Shown piece by piece: positions 1 to 8,785 of a stretch of DNA of 64,000 nt (position 1 is the stretch's first letter; every line of letters begins with the position of its first letter). The position numbers were made by a program, and so were the translations under genes. Source of the stretch: Kocuria coralli (GTDB lineage Bacteria > Actinomycetota > Actinomycetes > Actinomycetales > Micrococcaceae); contig NZ_ML708622.1 in NCBI RefSeq assembly GCF_008831305.1, positions 1-64,000 on the forward strand, written 5' to 3'. The notes under the pieces were generated by a model. That model saw nothing but the letters and a program-made list of their open reading frames with translations. It was not told the DNA's origin and searched no databases.

Positions 1-31
1 CCGCTACCCACACTCAGCTGTGAAGGCCCGG

Positions 32-3000
32 TTATCGGGTCCATGATGCTCCGGTGGGGTTGCTGACCAGAACCGCGTCCTGAACAGGTCCCGTTGTCTG
101 GGGTGGTGGTGCCGGCACGAAGGCGGTGTCGGGTTGTGGAGTGGTGGTGCGCCGGGATGCGTGCAACTGCTCGAAGGCCTCCAAGGCGTGCAGGGATCGA
201 CGGTCCGGGCAGGCGTCCCGTGGGGGCATCAACGCCTCTCCGGTGTAGTTCAGGGCAGCGCGGGTCAGGAGGGCGGCGTCGAGGACGTCGGACGGGGCGC
301 CGATGAGCTCGGCGCGCCACGGTTCGGTTCGGCTTTGGGTTTCGAGCTGGTCCAGGCGGTGCTGAACGTGCTCCAGGAGACGGGTCAGGGTGCGTTGTTC
401 CTCAGAAGTGCTTGGAACGGGTAGAGGAAGGACCCCGTGGATCGTGGTGGGCGCCCGCCCGTGACGGGCCAGGTCTTGGGCGGCGGTCGCGGGATCCTGT
501 GGAGCCAGATCAGGCAGGGTCGCGCGGGATGCGTACTGGATAATGCTGGTCCAGTGGGGTGATGTTACCCAAGTATCCAGGGCCTGGTGACCGTGGGTGT
601 TGGTGACCCATTGGGTGGCGCGGTGTGTGCCGATGGCGTCCGTAAGGTACCCGGCTTCGTCTTTGAGCCGCGCCAGGTCGTTGGCCCACCCGTGTTCGTG
701 GTCCTGGACCTCATGGGCCGTGAGCTCCGTATCGGTGCGAGTCATCACTGTCTGCAGCTGCTGCATCAGTGATTTGGGGGTGATCTCGTGGAGCATGTGC
801 CACGGGTCCGGTGAAGGGAGTTCCTCCGGTGGAGGCAAGACTGCATGGTTAGAGAGCCTGCCTCGGGTGAGGGCCACGTAGAACTGTTCGCGTGAGGTGT
901 TGTCCGGATCGATGGCAGCGATCCCGCGATCCACGGTCACGCCCTGTGCCCGGTATGCGGTGGAGGCGTAGCCCAGTTGCGTTGTGGACAGCGTCTCTGG
1001 GGTGAGGGTGACGACTTCGCCGGTGGCCCGGGCCGCGGTGAGGCTGCCGTCGTCGTGGATGTCTGAGATGGTGAACAGGTCGCCGTTCTTCACGAACCCG
1101 CCGGCCTCATCGGTGATGCGTCGGTCATTCCGACGGGTCAGCACGGTGTCACCCACACCGGCCTTCACCCCGTTGCTGAGGACGACTGTGGCGGAGTGAT
1201 CCACGACCCCTGCCTCCATGCGTGCGGCTTGAACACGGGCGTTGAGGCGGTCAACGGCTGGGAGTGATCCGGCGATCAACAGCGCGGTCTCCCCGGCTTC
1301 TTCGGCCACCACCCACCGGTTGAAGGCAATGGATTCCACGTCGTCCTCGGAGGCGGCTCCCAGCACTCGTCCTTGTTCGATCAGGGTCTTGATGCCGTTG
1401 GTGTCGCCTGCACGCAGCCGGGTGCTGTTGGAGGCTTCCCAACTCTCTTTGAAACGCCACAGAGAGGTCAGACGGGCGGATGCGACGCCCTCGGCGTCGT
1501 GGTGGCGGTCCATCCATCCCAGGATCCCGCCTGCGTCAATGGAGCCCAGCTGCATGGGGTCCCCCACGACCACGACTTTCGCGCCAGCTTCTTGGGCTTG
1601 GCCGCGCAGTTGGTCCAGGGCGTGAGTGCCGGCCATTGAGGCCTCATCGACGATGATCAGCTGCCCGGGGTTCATACGGTATCGGTCAGCGGTGGCTTCC
1701 AGGCCGGTGATGATGGTGTTCAGTCGTGAGCGTCGGGCGGTGTCGGTGGCGGGGGTGGTTTCAAACTCGGTGCGCGCAGCATCCAGGCGTTGGGCGCGTT
1801 GTTGGCCTCCGGGGCCGGTCTCCCACAGCCATTTCGCCACGTTGTCTGTGGGGATCTCCAGGTCCTTGGCCAGCACGGCTGCAGCCGCTGCCGATGGTGC
1901 CAGCCCCACCACGGACCCAGGGCCGTGAGTGTCCTCCCAGACCTTGCGGATCCCTGCCAGGGCGGCCGTCTTGCCGGCACCTGCAGGCCCGACGATCCCG
2001 GTGAGGGATTGCCGGGAGGTGAGGATCTCGAAAGCTGCTTGTGACTGGTCTGCGGCCAGTTTGTGGCCACCGGCGATCGTGACCTCCTCCAGGAGCTCCT
2101 GCACGCGGTCGTGATTCTCGATCGTGGGACCGTTCACGGTGGTCGCTGCGGCAATGAGCCGGGCCTCGGCCGAGACGATCTCCTGAGTGGAGAAACGGCG
2201 GTCGTGGTCAAAGGCATGTCGGCCGTGAACGCTGAGCCCGCTGTGACTCTCCAGCGGTGTGCCGTATCGGGTGGGGGAAAGCGAGACTGCTTGGTCGATG
2301 GCCGCATCGACCACCCGCGTCAACAGAGCATCACGGTCCTCGTCCCTGATCGTTCGCACCAACGCCAATGCCCGGGAGGCTTCAGCATGAATGTTCGTGA
2401 CCGCGAATGTGGTGTGCCGGGCGCCGAGCGTGGCGATCACCCGTCCAGCGATCTGGTCCGCCGTCTCGGGATGCACTGTGGCGGACTGCAGCAGGGTGGG
2501 GTCACGGTCAAGGGTTGCCGCAACCACGGCCGCCGGATCGTGCCCCAGACCTTGGGTTCGGGTGCGCCACGCGGCTGCTTTCTCCACCAGCGATGTCACG
2601 CCATCGGACTTCCGATCCCGTGTGGCCAGCGTGGCTGACTGCCGGATCTGGGCGAGGACATGACCGGTGGGTGGTTGACCGTGAGTCAGGGTCCATTGCT
2701 CCACCAGACGGTCCACCTGTGCCTCGATGTCGTGGGAACGGGTGGAGAACTCCGCGATGAGCTCATCCGGGATCCCGGCGAGCTCCACACGCGCCCCGCC
2801 CTGGGCGATCGGCAATGACGAATCACCAGCACTGGGTTCAATGGCGGGGGTGCCGCGGTGACCGTCCTTCGCGCGAGAAGGCTTGGCACGTACCTCCGTT
2901 TGGGTGCCCAGGGTGCGGGCCAGTTCATCAAAGAGCGTGGCGTTGAATCGTTCGGAGGCTGCGACGACGTTGCGGTGCAGGGTGTAGGAATCCAAGGTCA

Positions 3001-3637
3001 CCCACTTGCCATCTGCGACTCGTTGGACGCGATTGGCGATGACGACGTGGGTGTGTAGTTGTGGGTCACCGGCCCGTGAGTCCCAGTGGTCAAAGGCTGT
3101 GGCCGCGACTCCGTGAACGGGGACGTGGGCTACGCCGCCGGGCCCGGACCGTGACTGGATGACGTTGGTTTCCAGCCAGGAGACGGTGGAGGATACGGCA
3201 GCGCGGTGTGCGGCGTGGATCTTGGCTCGGGTCGGCTCATCAGCCAACGCCCAGAGCACCGAGACGGATTTCGGTACCGAGCAGGTCAGATCGAACCCAG
3301 CCACCGGTTGGCGTTGCGGGCCGGCGGCCTTGCCTACAGGTGTCTTGGCGTCGGCAGGCGCGGTGGTGGCCTTGATCGGTGCGCGACCTAACTGCGCACC
3401 GGTCACCGGGTTTTGGGCGTGCTCCAACAGTCGGCGCGCCTCCCGAGCGGTGACGCGCTGCCCCTCAGCCAGGTTCAACCCCGCCAGGCCGGCACCGAGC
3501 CACCTGCCTGGTGGGGCACCGGAGGCCGTGTAGTAGGCGGTGAGATCACGGGATCCGGTTCCGGACGGGGCGGCATCGCCGACGGCGACGGATTGAAGGT
3601 AGTACTCCACACTCATCTTCGAGATTGAGACCGTCAC
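32..3637 (-). CDS. MobF-family conjugative relaxase with RecD-like helicase (TrwC/TraA type)
   Basis: This is a DNA-nicking relaxase fused to a 5'-3' helicase that would cut and unwind the transfer strand. The N-terminus has the paired tyrosines (YY after MSVE), and near residue 192 there is the metal-binding histidine cluster (LHTHVV). A Walker A motif (GPAGAGKT) sits near residue 550, a Walker B/DEAD-like IIVDEAS near 662, and a UvrD-C-like end with VALTRGR near 920. The length of 1201 residues is normal for the family. The GTG start overlaps the stop of the upstream gene as GTGA, so translation is probably coupled; an ATG seven codons in is the alternative. The reading frame is intact. Function is secure at family level, while the transfer partners are not visible. 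Confidence 0.93.
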   Translation of the reverse strand: MTVSISKMSVEYYLQSVAVGDAAPSGTGSRDLTAYYTASGAPPGRWLGAGLAGLNLAEGQRVTAREARRLLEHAQNPVTGAQLGRAPIKATTAPADAKTPVGKAAGPQRQPVAGFDLTCSVPKSVSVLWALADEPTRAKIHAAHRAAVSSTVSWLETNVIQSRSGPGGVAHVPVHGVAATAFDHWDSRAGDPQLHTHVVIANRVQRVADGKWVTLDSYTLHRNVVAASERFNATLFDELARTLGTQTEVRAKPSRAKDGHRGTPAIEPSAGDSSLPIAQGGARVELAGIPDELIAEFSTRSHDIEAQVDRLVEQWTLTHGQPPTGHVLAQIRQSATLATRDRKSDGVTSLVEKAAAWRTRTQGLGHDPAAVVAATLDRDPTLLQSATVHPETADQIAGRVIATLGARHTTFAVTNIHAEASRALALVRTIRDEDRDALLTRVVDAAIDQAVSLSPTRYGTPLESHSGLSVHGRHAFDHDRRFSTQEIVSAEARLIAAATTVNGPTIENHDRVQELLEEVTIAGGHKLAADQSQAAFEILTSRQSLTGIVGPAGAGKTAALAGIRKVWEDTHGPGSVVGLAPSAAAAAVLAKDLEIPTDNVAKWLWETGPGGQQRAQRLDAARTEFETTPATDTARRSRLNTIITGLEATADRYRMNPGQLIIVDEASMAGTHALDQLRGQAQEAGAKVVVVGDPMQLGSIDAGGILGWMDRHHDAEGVASARLTSLWRFKESWEASNSTRLRAGDTNGIKTLIEQGRVLGAASEDDVESIAFNRWVVAEEAGETALLIAGSLPAVDRLNARVQAARMEAGVVDHSATVVLSNGVKAGVGDTVLTRRNDRRITDEAGGFVKNGDLFTISDIHDDGSLTAARATGEVVTLTPETLSTTQLGYASTAYRAQGVTVDRGIAAIDPDNTSREQFYVALTRGRLSNHAVLPPPEELPSPDPWHMLHEITPKSLMQQLQTVMTRTDTELTAHEVQDHEHGWANDLARLKDEAGYLTDAIGTHRATQWVTNTHGHQALDTWVTSPHWTSIIQYASRATLPDLAPQDPATAAQDLARHGRAPTTIHGVLPLPVPSTSEEQRTLTRLLEHVQHRLDQLETQSRTEPWRAELIGAPSDVLDAALLTRAALNYTGEALMPPRDACPDRRSLHALEAFEQLHASRRTTTPQPDTAFVPAPPPQTTGPVQDAVLVSNPTGASWTR

Positions 3638-4329
3638 GCATCCACCTGCTTTCCATGGACCGGAGCCGCCGAGGGTACCGCAGCGGCACGACGGCGAGGC
3701 CGCGGTGAAGCACCCGCGCTGTTTCCGGTCGCGTTCTCGATCTCTGCGTGGTGACGGCGGTAGGTGGTGAGCACGTCACGTTCCAGGACCGTGAGCTCGG
3801 ACCCGGCACGTTGGCGCTGAGCGATCTGGGCGGCAAGGCCCTGCCACTGCCGCATCACGGCAAGCGGCACCACCTTGACGGCAGCGACTTCCGCCAGCCG
3901 GTTCCGCAGGTCGGCGATCTCCTCATCACGTTGCCGCAGCGTGCCACCGGTTCCGGAACCCGTTGCCCCTTCCGCCGCCCGTTGCCGCACTTCCGCTTCT
4001 GCGGTTCCGGCGGCAATGATCGCCCGTTCCGCCCGGCGTGCCGATGCCGCAGCTTCCGCGCGTGCTTCCGCAGCCTGCTTCCGGGCGGCATCGCGGGAGG
4101 ACCGCAGCCGGGTAATCGTTGCCGCCTTGCCAGCCAACTGCCGTTCGCGACGACGCAGCGTGTCCAGGAGCTCCTGCTGAGCACCATGCATCAGAGCATC
4201 AGCCTCCGGCCGGCCTCGGAGCCGACGGCGTTGGGCCCGCCGCCGGCACGGTGTCGAACAGAACCGACGAGAGGGCCGGGATCCGAGTTCTAAAGGCGTA
4301 CCGCAGGCAGCGCAGAACGTGGTTCGCAT
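3634..4329 (-). CDS. Small zinc-finger plus coiled-coil protein, relaxase partner
   Basis: The protein of about 231 residues starts with a compact C-x2-C-x14-C-x3-C cluster (Cys6, 9, 24, 28) followed by a run of arginines. This looks like the short zinc-binding headers common in actinobacterial plasmid and phage proteins. Residues about 45-190 are charged, Ala/Glu/Arg-rich and likely coiled coil, and the tail is basic. I chose the ATG at 4329 because the longer reading frame back to 4596 would start inside a terminator hairpin. The stop overlaps the relaxase start by four bases, so the two are probably co-translated. A role as a relaxosome accessory or DNA-binding factor is an inference from position. 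Its DNA is dense in TTCCG (plus strand). Confidence 0.7.
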   Translation of the reverse strand: MRTTFCAACGTPLELGSRPSRRFCSTPCRRRAQRRRLRGRPEADALMHGAQQELLDTLRRRERQLAGKAATITRLRSSRDAARKQAAEARAEAAASARRAERAIIAAGTAEAEVRQRAAEGATGSGTGGTLRQRDEEIADLRNRLAEVAAVKVVPLAVMRQWQGLAAQIAQRQRAGSELTVLERDVLTTYRRHHAEIENATGNSAGASPRPRRRAAAVPSAAPVHGKQVDA

Positions 4330-4371
4330 GCCCACCCATCGGACCTGATGCTGCGCCACGTATCTGGTGCG

Positions 4372-4558
4372 GGCGACACATGTCGCCGTGAGTGCACCTC
4401 GGTGCCAGAGGTGTGTGCAGTTAGTTCTTGATTTTCTTGTCAGGACGGGGGTTCTCGTTCGTGGTCCGGTGTTGATCGTGGATGGTGGGTTCGTTGGTGC
4501 TGTGATTCGGGGTCTGGTGTGGAGGGTGGTTGGTCTGCTGGTGGTGTCCGTTAGGTAT
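4372..4558 (+). other. G/T-rich intergenic strip with small hairpin, candidate oriT
   Basis: No gene is convincing here. A hairpin with stem GGCGAC/GTCGCC and loop ACAT lies at 4372-4387, followed by about 170 bases with strong strand asymmetry. From 4441 to 4560 roughly 95 of 120 plus-strand bases are G or T. The strip sits immediately upstream of the relaxase operon, where transfer origins of mobile elements are often found. The assignment as oriT is an inference; a leader or promoter region is equally possible. Confidence 0.3.
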
Positions 4559-4600
4559 GACAGTGGCCCCTCCACCTGGGTTGGTGGAGGGGCCACTGTC
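4559..4600 (-). terminator. Perfect 18-bp hairpin after the LysM gene
   Basis: The left arm GACAGTGGCCCCTCCACC is matched exactly by the right arm around a six-base loop (TGGGTT). It begins 26 bases past the stop of the LysM gene on the minus strand and separates that unit from the relaxase operon. There is no U-tract, as is common for high-GC actinobacteria. Confidence 0.8.
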
Positions 4601-4626
4601 TGTCCCTGTGGGGGTGTCCCAGAGTC

Positions 4627-5649
4627 CTAGTCGTTGGGGATGGTGAGGATCTGGCCAGGGAAGATCAGGTCGGGGTCATTGATGATGTCCGAGTTCGCGG
4701 CGGCCAGGGCTTGCCAGCCTCCGTCGATGTCATAGCGGATGGCAATGTCCCACAGAGTGTCGCCGGAGACCACCGTGTAGGTTCCGGGATCGTTCTCGGT
4801 CACCGTGCGTGAGAGTTCCGGGGCGGAAGCAGACGCTGCCATGGGGAACCCGGTTTCCGGAAGACCGGAACCCGGGGCGGCAAACGTCGCGGTCCAAGCG
4901 GAAGCGGAAGACAACGCGGCCGGAAGCGGAACCGGCGTGCGTGCCGCTTCCGTTGCCGTTGCCGGAAGCGGTGCGGAACCGGCAATGGCGGAAGGAGCCG
5001 AAGGCGCGGCCGCCGGGGCGGAGGCGGAAGGTGGCGTGCCACCGGAAACGGCGTTGCCGGAACCTGCCGGGGTACCGGCAATCGGTGCGGACGGGGCGGA
5101 CGTGCCACCGGAAGAGCTCTGCGGAACGATCGGCTGCGCGGTGGCAGGCATCGGGGCAGCGGAAGGTACCTGGGCTGCCGGTGCTGTGACCGCTGCCGGC
5201 GGTTGCGTTTGCACCGGAGCCGCGGGGGCAACCGGTGCGACCGGAACAGGCTGTTCAACGACGGGTGCCAGTGCCGGCTGCTCAACCACGGGTAAAACGG
5301 GTACCTGCTCAGCCGTGTCCGGAACCGGCACTGCCGGAACGGCCGGCGGCTCAACAACTGGCTGTGCCGGAACTGGTTCCGGTGCGGGAGCCTCAGTGGC
5401 CGGAGGGAAAGACGGGGCAGCAGGTTCGCTGGGGGCGGTGTCAACGACCGGATCCACGGCGGGTGCCGGTTCAACTGCCGGGACACCCGGGTCAATGACC
5501 CCAGGGCCTTCCAAGCCGGGGCCTGTCTCGGGCGCCGTGCCGGGGTCAATGGTCACCGGGGTGAAGTCATCTGCGAATGCTGGGGCCGCCGTGAGCGTGA
5601 GCATCGGGGTGATGGCCAGGACTGCTGCGGCGGTTCGTGTGCGGATCAT
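4627..5649 (-). CDS. Secreted Pro/Ala-rich protein with C-terminal LysM domain
   Basis: The 340-residue protein has a clear signal peptide (MIRTRTAAAVLAITPMLTL, cleavage near APAFA-DD). A long low-complexity stalk rich in Pro, Ala and Val follows (about residues 30-285), then one LysM module at the end (YTVVSGDTLWDIA ... FPGQILTI). LysM binds peptidoglycan or chitin, so the protein is probably wall-associated outside the cell. The ATG is preceded by AAAGGA at good spacing. It follows the membrane protein gene by 38 bases, so the two are likely co-transcribed. The stalk-coding DNA is extraordinarily dense in CGGAA/TTCCG. No hydrolase domain is visible, so this looks like an adhesin or wall spacer rather than a lysin. 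Confidence 0.85.
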   Translation of the reverse strand: MIRTRTAAAVLAITPMLTLTAAPAFADDFTPVTIDPGTAPETGPGLEGPGVIDPGVPAVEPAPAVDPVVDTAPSEPAAPSFPPATEAPAPEPVPAQPVVEPPAVPAVPVPDTAEQVPVLPVVEQPALAPVVEQPVPVAPVAPAAPVQTQPPAAVTAPAAQVPSAAPMPATAQPIVPQSSSGGTSAPSAPIAGTPAGSGNAVSGGTPPSASAPAAAPSAPSAIAGSAPLPATATEAARTPVPLPAALSSASAWTATFAAPGSGLPETGFPMAASASAPELSRTVTENDPGTYTVVSGDTLWDIAIRYDIDGGWQALAAANSDIINDPDLIFPGQILTIPND

Positions 5650-5687
5650 GATGGGTTCCTTTCGTGATGAAACAGGGTGTGTGGAAA

Positions 5688-7418
5688 TCAGGGGGTTTCA
5701 GGTGGTGCCGGGTCGAAGCGGGCCAGGGCACCGCGGTGATCAACGACCACGGAATCCTCACCGGTGAGACCCACCAAGGTCTCCGTAGAGGTGGGAGAGA
5801 TGATCGTGGATCCGCGCGATGTGACGATCGTTTCGGTCCCGTCCTGGGCTCGGAGCAACCACCCGCCGGGCACGGCCTTGGCTGCATCGGTCGTAGACGG
5901 CAGGTCCTCCGTGCGGGTTCCGATACGGCCGGTATCCAGATCCACGGGGGTGGAGCCCACGAGCATCACGGTCTTCTCCAGGCCCAAAACGGCTCGGGTG
6001 CTGGTAGCGGTACCGGAGCCCATGGAGGTGGTGTCCCCGACTTCTCCAGTGTCTGCTGCGTGTAGCGCCAGTACGGGTTCCCTGCCGGTTTCGGACCACG
6101 TCACGGCCACGAACTTCTCGCTGGCACCCAACCACCGGCTGATTTTCGCGGAGGGAGATGGACCGACCAGCCGGGTGGAGGACTTGGTCTTCCCCTCGGC
6201 GTCTGCCGTCACCAACGTCCCACCGTCCACGGAACTGGCCCACAGCATGCCGCCATCGACCGGGGTGATAGGTGATGCACCGGTGCCGGGGGACTTCCAG
6301 GTCTCAAAGTCGTTGCCGTGCAGCAGACGAATGGCATCCGGTCGGGTGGACGTGGATTTGGGTACGGCGATGACGGTGGGCCCGGTGACCTGCAGGGTTT
6401 CCTTCTCGCTGGTGGTGTGCATGGTCAACCCATCACCCGCGGTCCAGATCATCAAGGTGGTGCCGCCGGTCATCACCAGGCCCTCACCGGAACCGCGGGC
6501 GTCCTGAAATCCCACAGGGGCGGTGTCTGGCTTGACCGGTAGGTGCACCGTGTCACGGACCTCACCGGTTTCCGCGTCGATGATGTTCAGCACCCGGCCG
6601 GAGACCGTGCCGATCACCGAGCCCGATGGTGTCAAGGCGCTGCGCTGATCCGTGGCCCCATCAGCCGCCCAGGCGGCGTTGACCGAGAAGCCGGCTGGGG
6701 CCTCTGCAGCGGTCTGGATCCTGGGGGAACTGGTGGTATCAGGTGACTGGGCGGCTGCTGCCGCTGCGGACTCGGAAGGGTTCGTGGTCGAGTTGGCCAG
6801 AAGGATGCCGCCACCGACCAGGCCGATGAACAAAGCCGCACCGGCAGCCGAGGAGATGATCAAGGGTTTGCGGTGCTTCCGCAAAAATGCCGACAGGGCA
6901 CCGGCTGTGGCCTTGGGATCCTGGGCGTCTGCCTCGTCGGCGAACAACTCCTCCAAGGAATCGAGCTCGTCCTCGTCGTCCTCGACCATGACCACTGGTC
7001 GCGGGGAGATGACCTGGACGTCGTCCAGATCAGCGCCGGTGACCGCCACGGTGAAATCGTGATTCTGCGAGGTGGCTGCGTCCTCAGCCTGCTGACGGGC
7101 GACCGAGAGAGTGGAAACCTCACGCTCTACCGGGCCAGCCTCACTGGGCACCGTCATCACCCACGGCGCGAGATGCAACGTGAACGTGCTGGCGGCCGGC
7201 GTGCGCTCGAGCTGGGTGCGCTCACCGTGCGGGGCGATCGACCAGGTACGCAAGGTCGTGGACCCATCGAGCACAGACAGGGTGACCGGCTGGCCGGTGG
7301 CCCGGGCATGCTGGGCTGTGGCCGACCAGACCTCGTTCATGCCAGCGGCGTCCAGGACGGTGCCGGCGGCCCGCAGCGAGAGCTTCTGTGGCTGCAGCTG
7401 AATCGTTCGCATGGTCAC
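5688..7418 (-). CDS. Single-pass membrane protein with beta-propeller-like outer domain, function unknown
   Basis: I do not recognise a named family. About 190 residues precede one transmembrane segment (PLIISSAAGAALFIGLVGG, near residues 190-212), and the cytoplasmic end carries an acidic patch (EDDEDELDSLEELFADEADA). The roughly 360-residue outer part has repeating beta-strand blades of the kind seen in quinoprotein-like or WD-like propellers (for example RVLNIIDAETGEV). The GTG at 7418 is preferred because AGGGGA lies six bases upstream; an ATG at 7412 is close by. It sits upstream of the LysM gene in the same direction and belongs to the mobile element. A role in cell-surface contact or mating is speculation. 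Confidence 0.7.
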   Translation of the reverse strand: MTMRTIQLQPQKLSLRAAGTVLDAAGMNEVWSATAQHARATGQPVTLSVLDGSTTLRTWSIAPHGERTQLERTPAASTFTLHLAPWVMTVPSEAGPVEREVSTLSVARQQAEDAATSQNHDFTVAVTGADLDDVQVISPRPVVMVEDDEDELDSLEELFADEADAQDPKATAGALSAFLRKHRKPLIISSAAGAALFIGLVGGGILLANSTTNPSESAAAAAAQSPDTTSSPRIQTAAEAPAGFSVNAAWAADGATDQRSALTPSGSVIGTVSGRVLNIIDAETGEVRDTVHLPVKPDTAPVGFQDARGSGEGLVMTGGTTLMIWTAGDGLTMHTTSEKETLQVTGPTVIAVPKSTSTRPDAIRLLHGNDFETWKSPGTGASPITPVDGGMLWASSVDGGTLVTADAEGKTKSSTRLVGPSPSAKISRWLGASEKFVAVTWSETGREPVLALHAADTGEVGDTTSMGSGTATSTRAVLGLEKTVMLVGSTPVDLDTGRIGTRTEDLPSTTDAAKAVPGGWLLRAQDGTETIVTSRGSTIISPTSTETLVGLTGEDSVVVDHRGALARFDPAPPETP

Positions 7419-7442
7419 TGTGCATCCCCTCAGCCGAACCAC

Positions 7443-7479
7443 AACGGTCTGAGAACCCAGGTAGGGATCTCAGACCGTT
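7443..7479 (-). terminator. 12-bp hairpin between two element genes
   Basis: The arms AACGGTCTGAGA and TCTCAGACCGTT enclose a 13-base loop. It lies 35 bases past the stop of the 188-residue gene and 24 bases before the next start, so it may end or attenuate transcription between them. Minus-strand bases after the stem begin TTGTGG, a weak tail. Confidence 0.55.
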
Positions 7480-7514
7480 ATCGAGGTGCTGCAGACAGCG
7501 CGTGTGTCAGCGTG

Positions 7515-8081
7515 TCATGACTCGCCCAGCTGCTCAGGCCAGACCATCAAGTGCGCCCACATCTGCTGCGGGGCCACCTCCGCCCGGGTCAACCACCAGG
7601 CCGCGGATTCGATGAGCAGGGCCTGTCCGACGATCTCCTCACGCCACAGAGTCGTGGAGATCTCCGATTCGCGCACCAGGTGATCCCAGGTGGCCTTGAG
7701 TTGGTAACGCCTGATCGTCTCGGCAATCGGCACCAGGGTCGCGGTAGTCACGGCGGCCCATCCGCTGCCAACCAAACGTGGCAGGTCCTGGGCACGGCCA
7801 TCAATAGCGGCCAAATCATCGACGGAGTGACCGGCCTCGAACAAGGTTTCGGGCAGGACTGCGGGCCATGCCAAGACATGCGCGGTTGCCGGCCCGATGC
7901 TGATCCCAGCCCGGACCCAGAATCCTGCCTCCGTGATGGCTTGGGCATGCTCGAAGATGGTTGGGAAGGCGTGGGGGTTTTCGCGGCGCACGTCCTCCAA
8001 GATCGACTCGCGGAATTGGCTTCCCGCGACGACCTGCGTTGGCCGGCCCTGCAACGTAGAGGTGAGTTGTAAGGTGTTCAC
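7515..8081 (-). CDS. Hypothetical protein of the mobile element
   Basis: The product has 188 residues, no recognised family and no signal peptide. It is Ala/Trp-rich and mostly helical, with a moderately hydrophobic central part (WVRAGISIGPATAHVLAWP) and a tryptophan-rich end. I chose the GTG at 8081 because AAGGAG precedes it at seven bases; the frame extends upstream to 8126 without a better start. It is transcribed in the same direction as the membrane and LysM genes, with a hairpin between. The frame is intact and its codon use resembles its neighbours, which supports a real gene. Confidence 0.6.
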   Translation of the reverse strand: MNTLQLTSTLQGRPTQVVAGSQFRESILEDVRRENPHAFPTIFEHAQAITEAGFWVRAGISIGPATAHVLAWPAVLPETLFEAGHSVDDLAAIDGRAQDLPRLVGSGWAAVTTATLVPIAETIRRYQLKATWDHLVRESEISTTLWREEIVGQALLIESAAWWLTRAEVAPQQMWAHLMVWPEQLGES

Positions 8082-8357
8082 TGGGCGCTCCTTCATTCCC
8101 GTGCATCCAGTCTGACACCTCATCATCGGGGGACAAGCACAAATGCGTGCACTGTGGACAAACCCAAACGAACCGCTACGTCTTTAGCCCCTGTGGAGTC
8201 TGGTACCCCGGGCCACAGACAGGTGACCCCAGAGGCGCTACAGCTGCGGTTGTCCACCGTCACCCAGCCAGTGGCCCCCCACCCCAGGTGACCGATCCTT
8301 CCTTGATGGTTTTACCGCCTCGGGTCGCAGTTCACCCAGCGCGAGGAGAAGCGTGGG
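8082..8357. other. Divergent intergenic region of the element
   Basis: The stretch separates a minus-strand gene from plus-strand reading frames and presumably holds promoters for both. I see no gene and no strong -35/-10 pair. A GGTTTTACCGCC segment near 8308 and several CTGTGG/CCACAG pairs are present but not assignable. Confidence 0.4.
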
Positions 8358-8489
8358 ATGACTGAAGCTGAGGCAACCAGCCATAGCAGGCACGTGTTGA
8401 AGCTCAAGGGATGCCGCAGAGAGCCCTACCCGCATTCGGGTGGGGCTCTTGTGTTGTCCGGGCTGTCGGTGACCATGGACTCATGTTGA
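8358..8489 (+). CDS. Possible 43-residue small protein upstream of the next gene
   Basis: An ATG at 8358 is preceded by AGGAGA at eight bases and opens a 43-codon frame ending in TGA at 8487-8489, which overlaps the start of the next gene (ATG at 8483). The peptide has no recognisable motif. A good ribosome site plus stop-start overlap is what a coupled leader peptide looks like. However, the frame runs through a terminator-like hairpin at 8421-8448, so the hairpin rather than the peptide may be the functional feature. Low confidence. Confidence 0.25.
   Translation: MTEAEATSHSRHVLKLKGCRREPYPHSGGALVLSGLSVTMDSC
8421..8448 (+). terminator. 12-bp hairpin, possible terminator or attenuator
   Basis: The arms GAGCCCTACCCG and CGGGTGGGGCTC pair with one G-U around the loop CATT and are followed by TTGTGTTG. 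It lies 35 bases ahead of the 95-residue gene. It could attenuate that gene or end an upstream short transcript. Confidence 0.55.
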
Positions 8490-8770
8490 CGCGAGAGATC
8501 TGGGCCAGTGTCTTGTCCAATGAGCGGGTGGGAAAGCCCTTAGCAATACCGACTCCGGATGGTTGGGTGGAGTGCGTTCTTCACGATGTGCAAGTGATGC
8601 GCAATGGCATGACCCACATCGAGTGCGTGTGGGTTTGGGTAGTGCTCGATGGGTCCGTGGCGCTCTACCGCCTTCCTGGGGATGCCATGGTCAGGATCGA
8701 GGAGTTGCCTCCCCTATGGACTCCGGAAATGGCCCTGGGGCGTCGGGTGGGGGGCTCAGCTGCTGAGTAG
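8483..8770 (+). CDS. Hypothetical 95-residue protein
   Basis: The short intact frame starts MLTREIWASVLSNERVG and contains a beta-rich middle with several tryptophans (WVECV, VWVWVV). I find no family. The ATG at 8483 is chosen over an in-frame ATG at 8411, which would be read through the hairpin stem. The ribosome site is weak. It is convergent with the integrase gene, with 15 bases between the stops, and belongs to the mobile element. It could be a small accessory or regulatory protein, but nothing in the sequence shows which. Confidence 0.5.
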   Translation: MLTREIWASVLSNERVGKPLAIPTPDGWVECVLHDVQVMRNGMTHIECVWVWVVLDGSVALYRLPGDAMVRIEELPPLWTPEMALGRRVGGSAAE

Positions 8771-8785
8771 CCACGCCGCGCGGGC

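Noticed and set aside
4330-4596. N-terminal extension of the zinc-finger gene to 4596
   Set aside because: The longer frame would begin inside a perfect terminator stem and cross the G/T-rich strip. The cysteine cluster begins at the ATG at 4329.
4805-5767. A 320-codon Gly/Ala-rich frame on the plus strand opposite the LysM gene
   Set aside because: The minus strand has a signal peptide, LysM domain, ribosome site and terminator. The plus-strand frame has none and runs through the start of the next unit.
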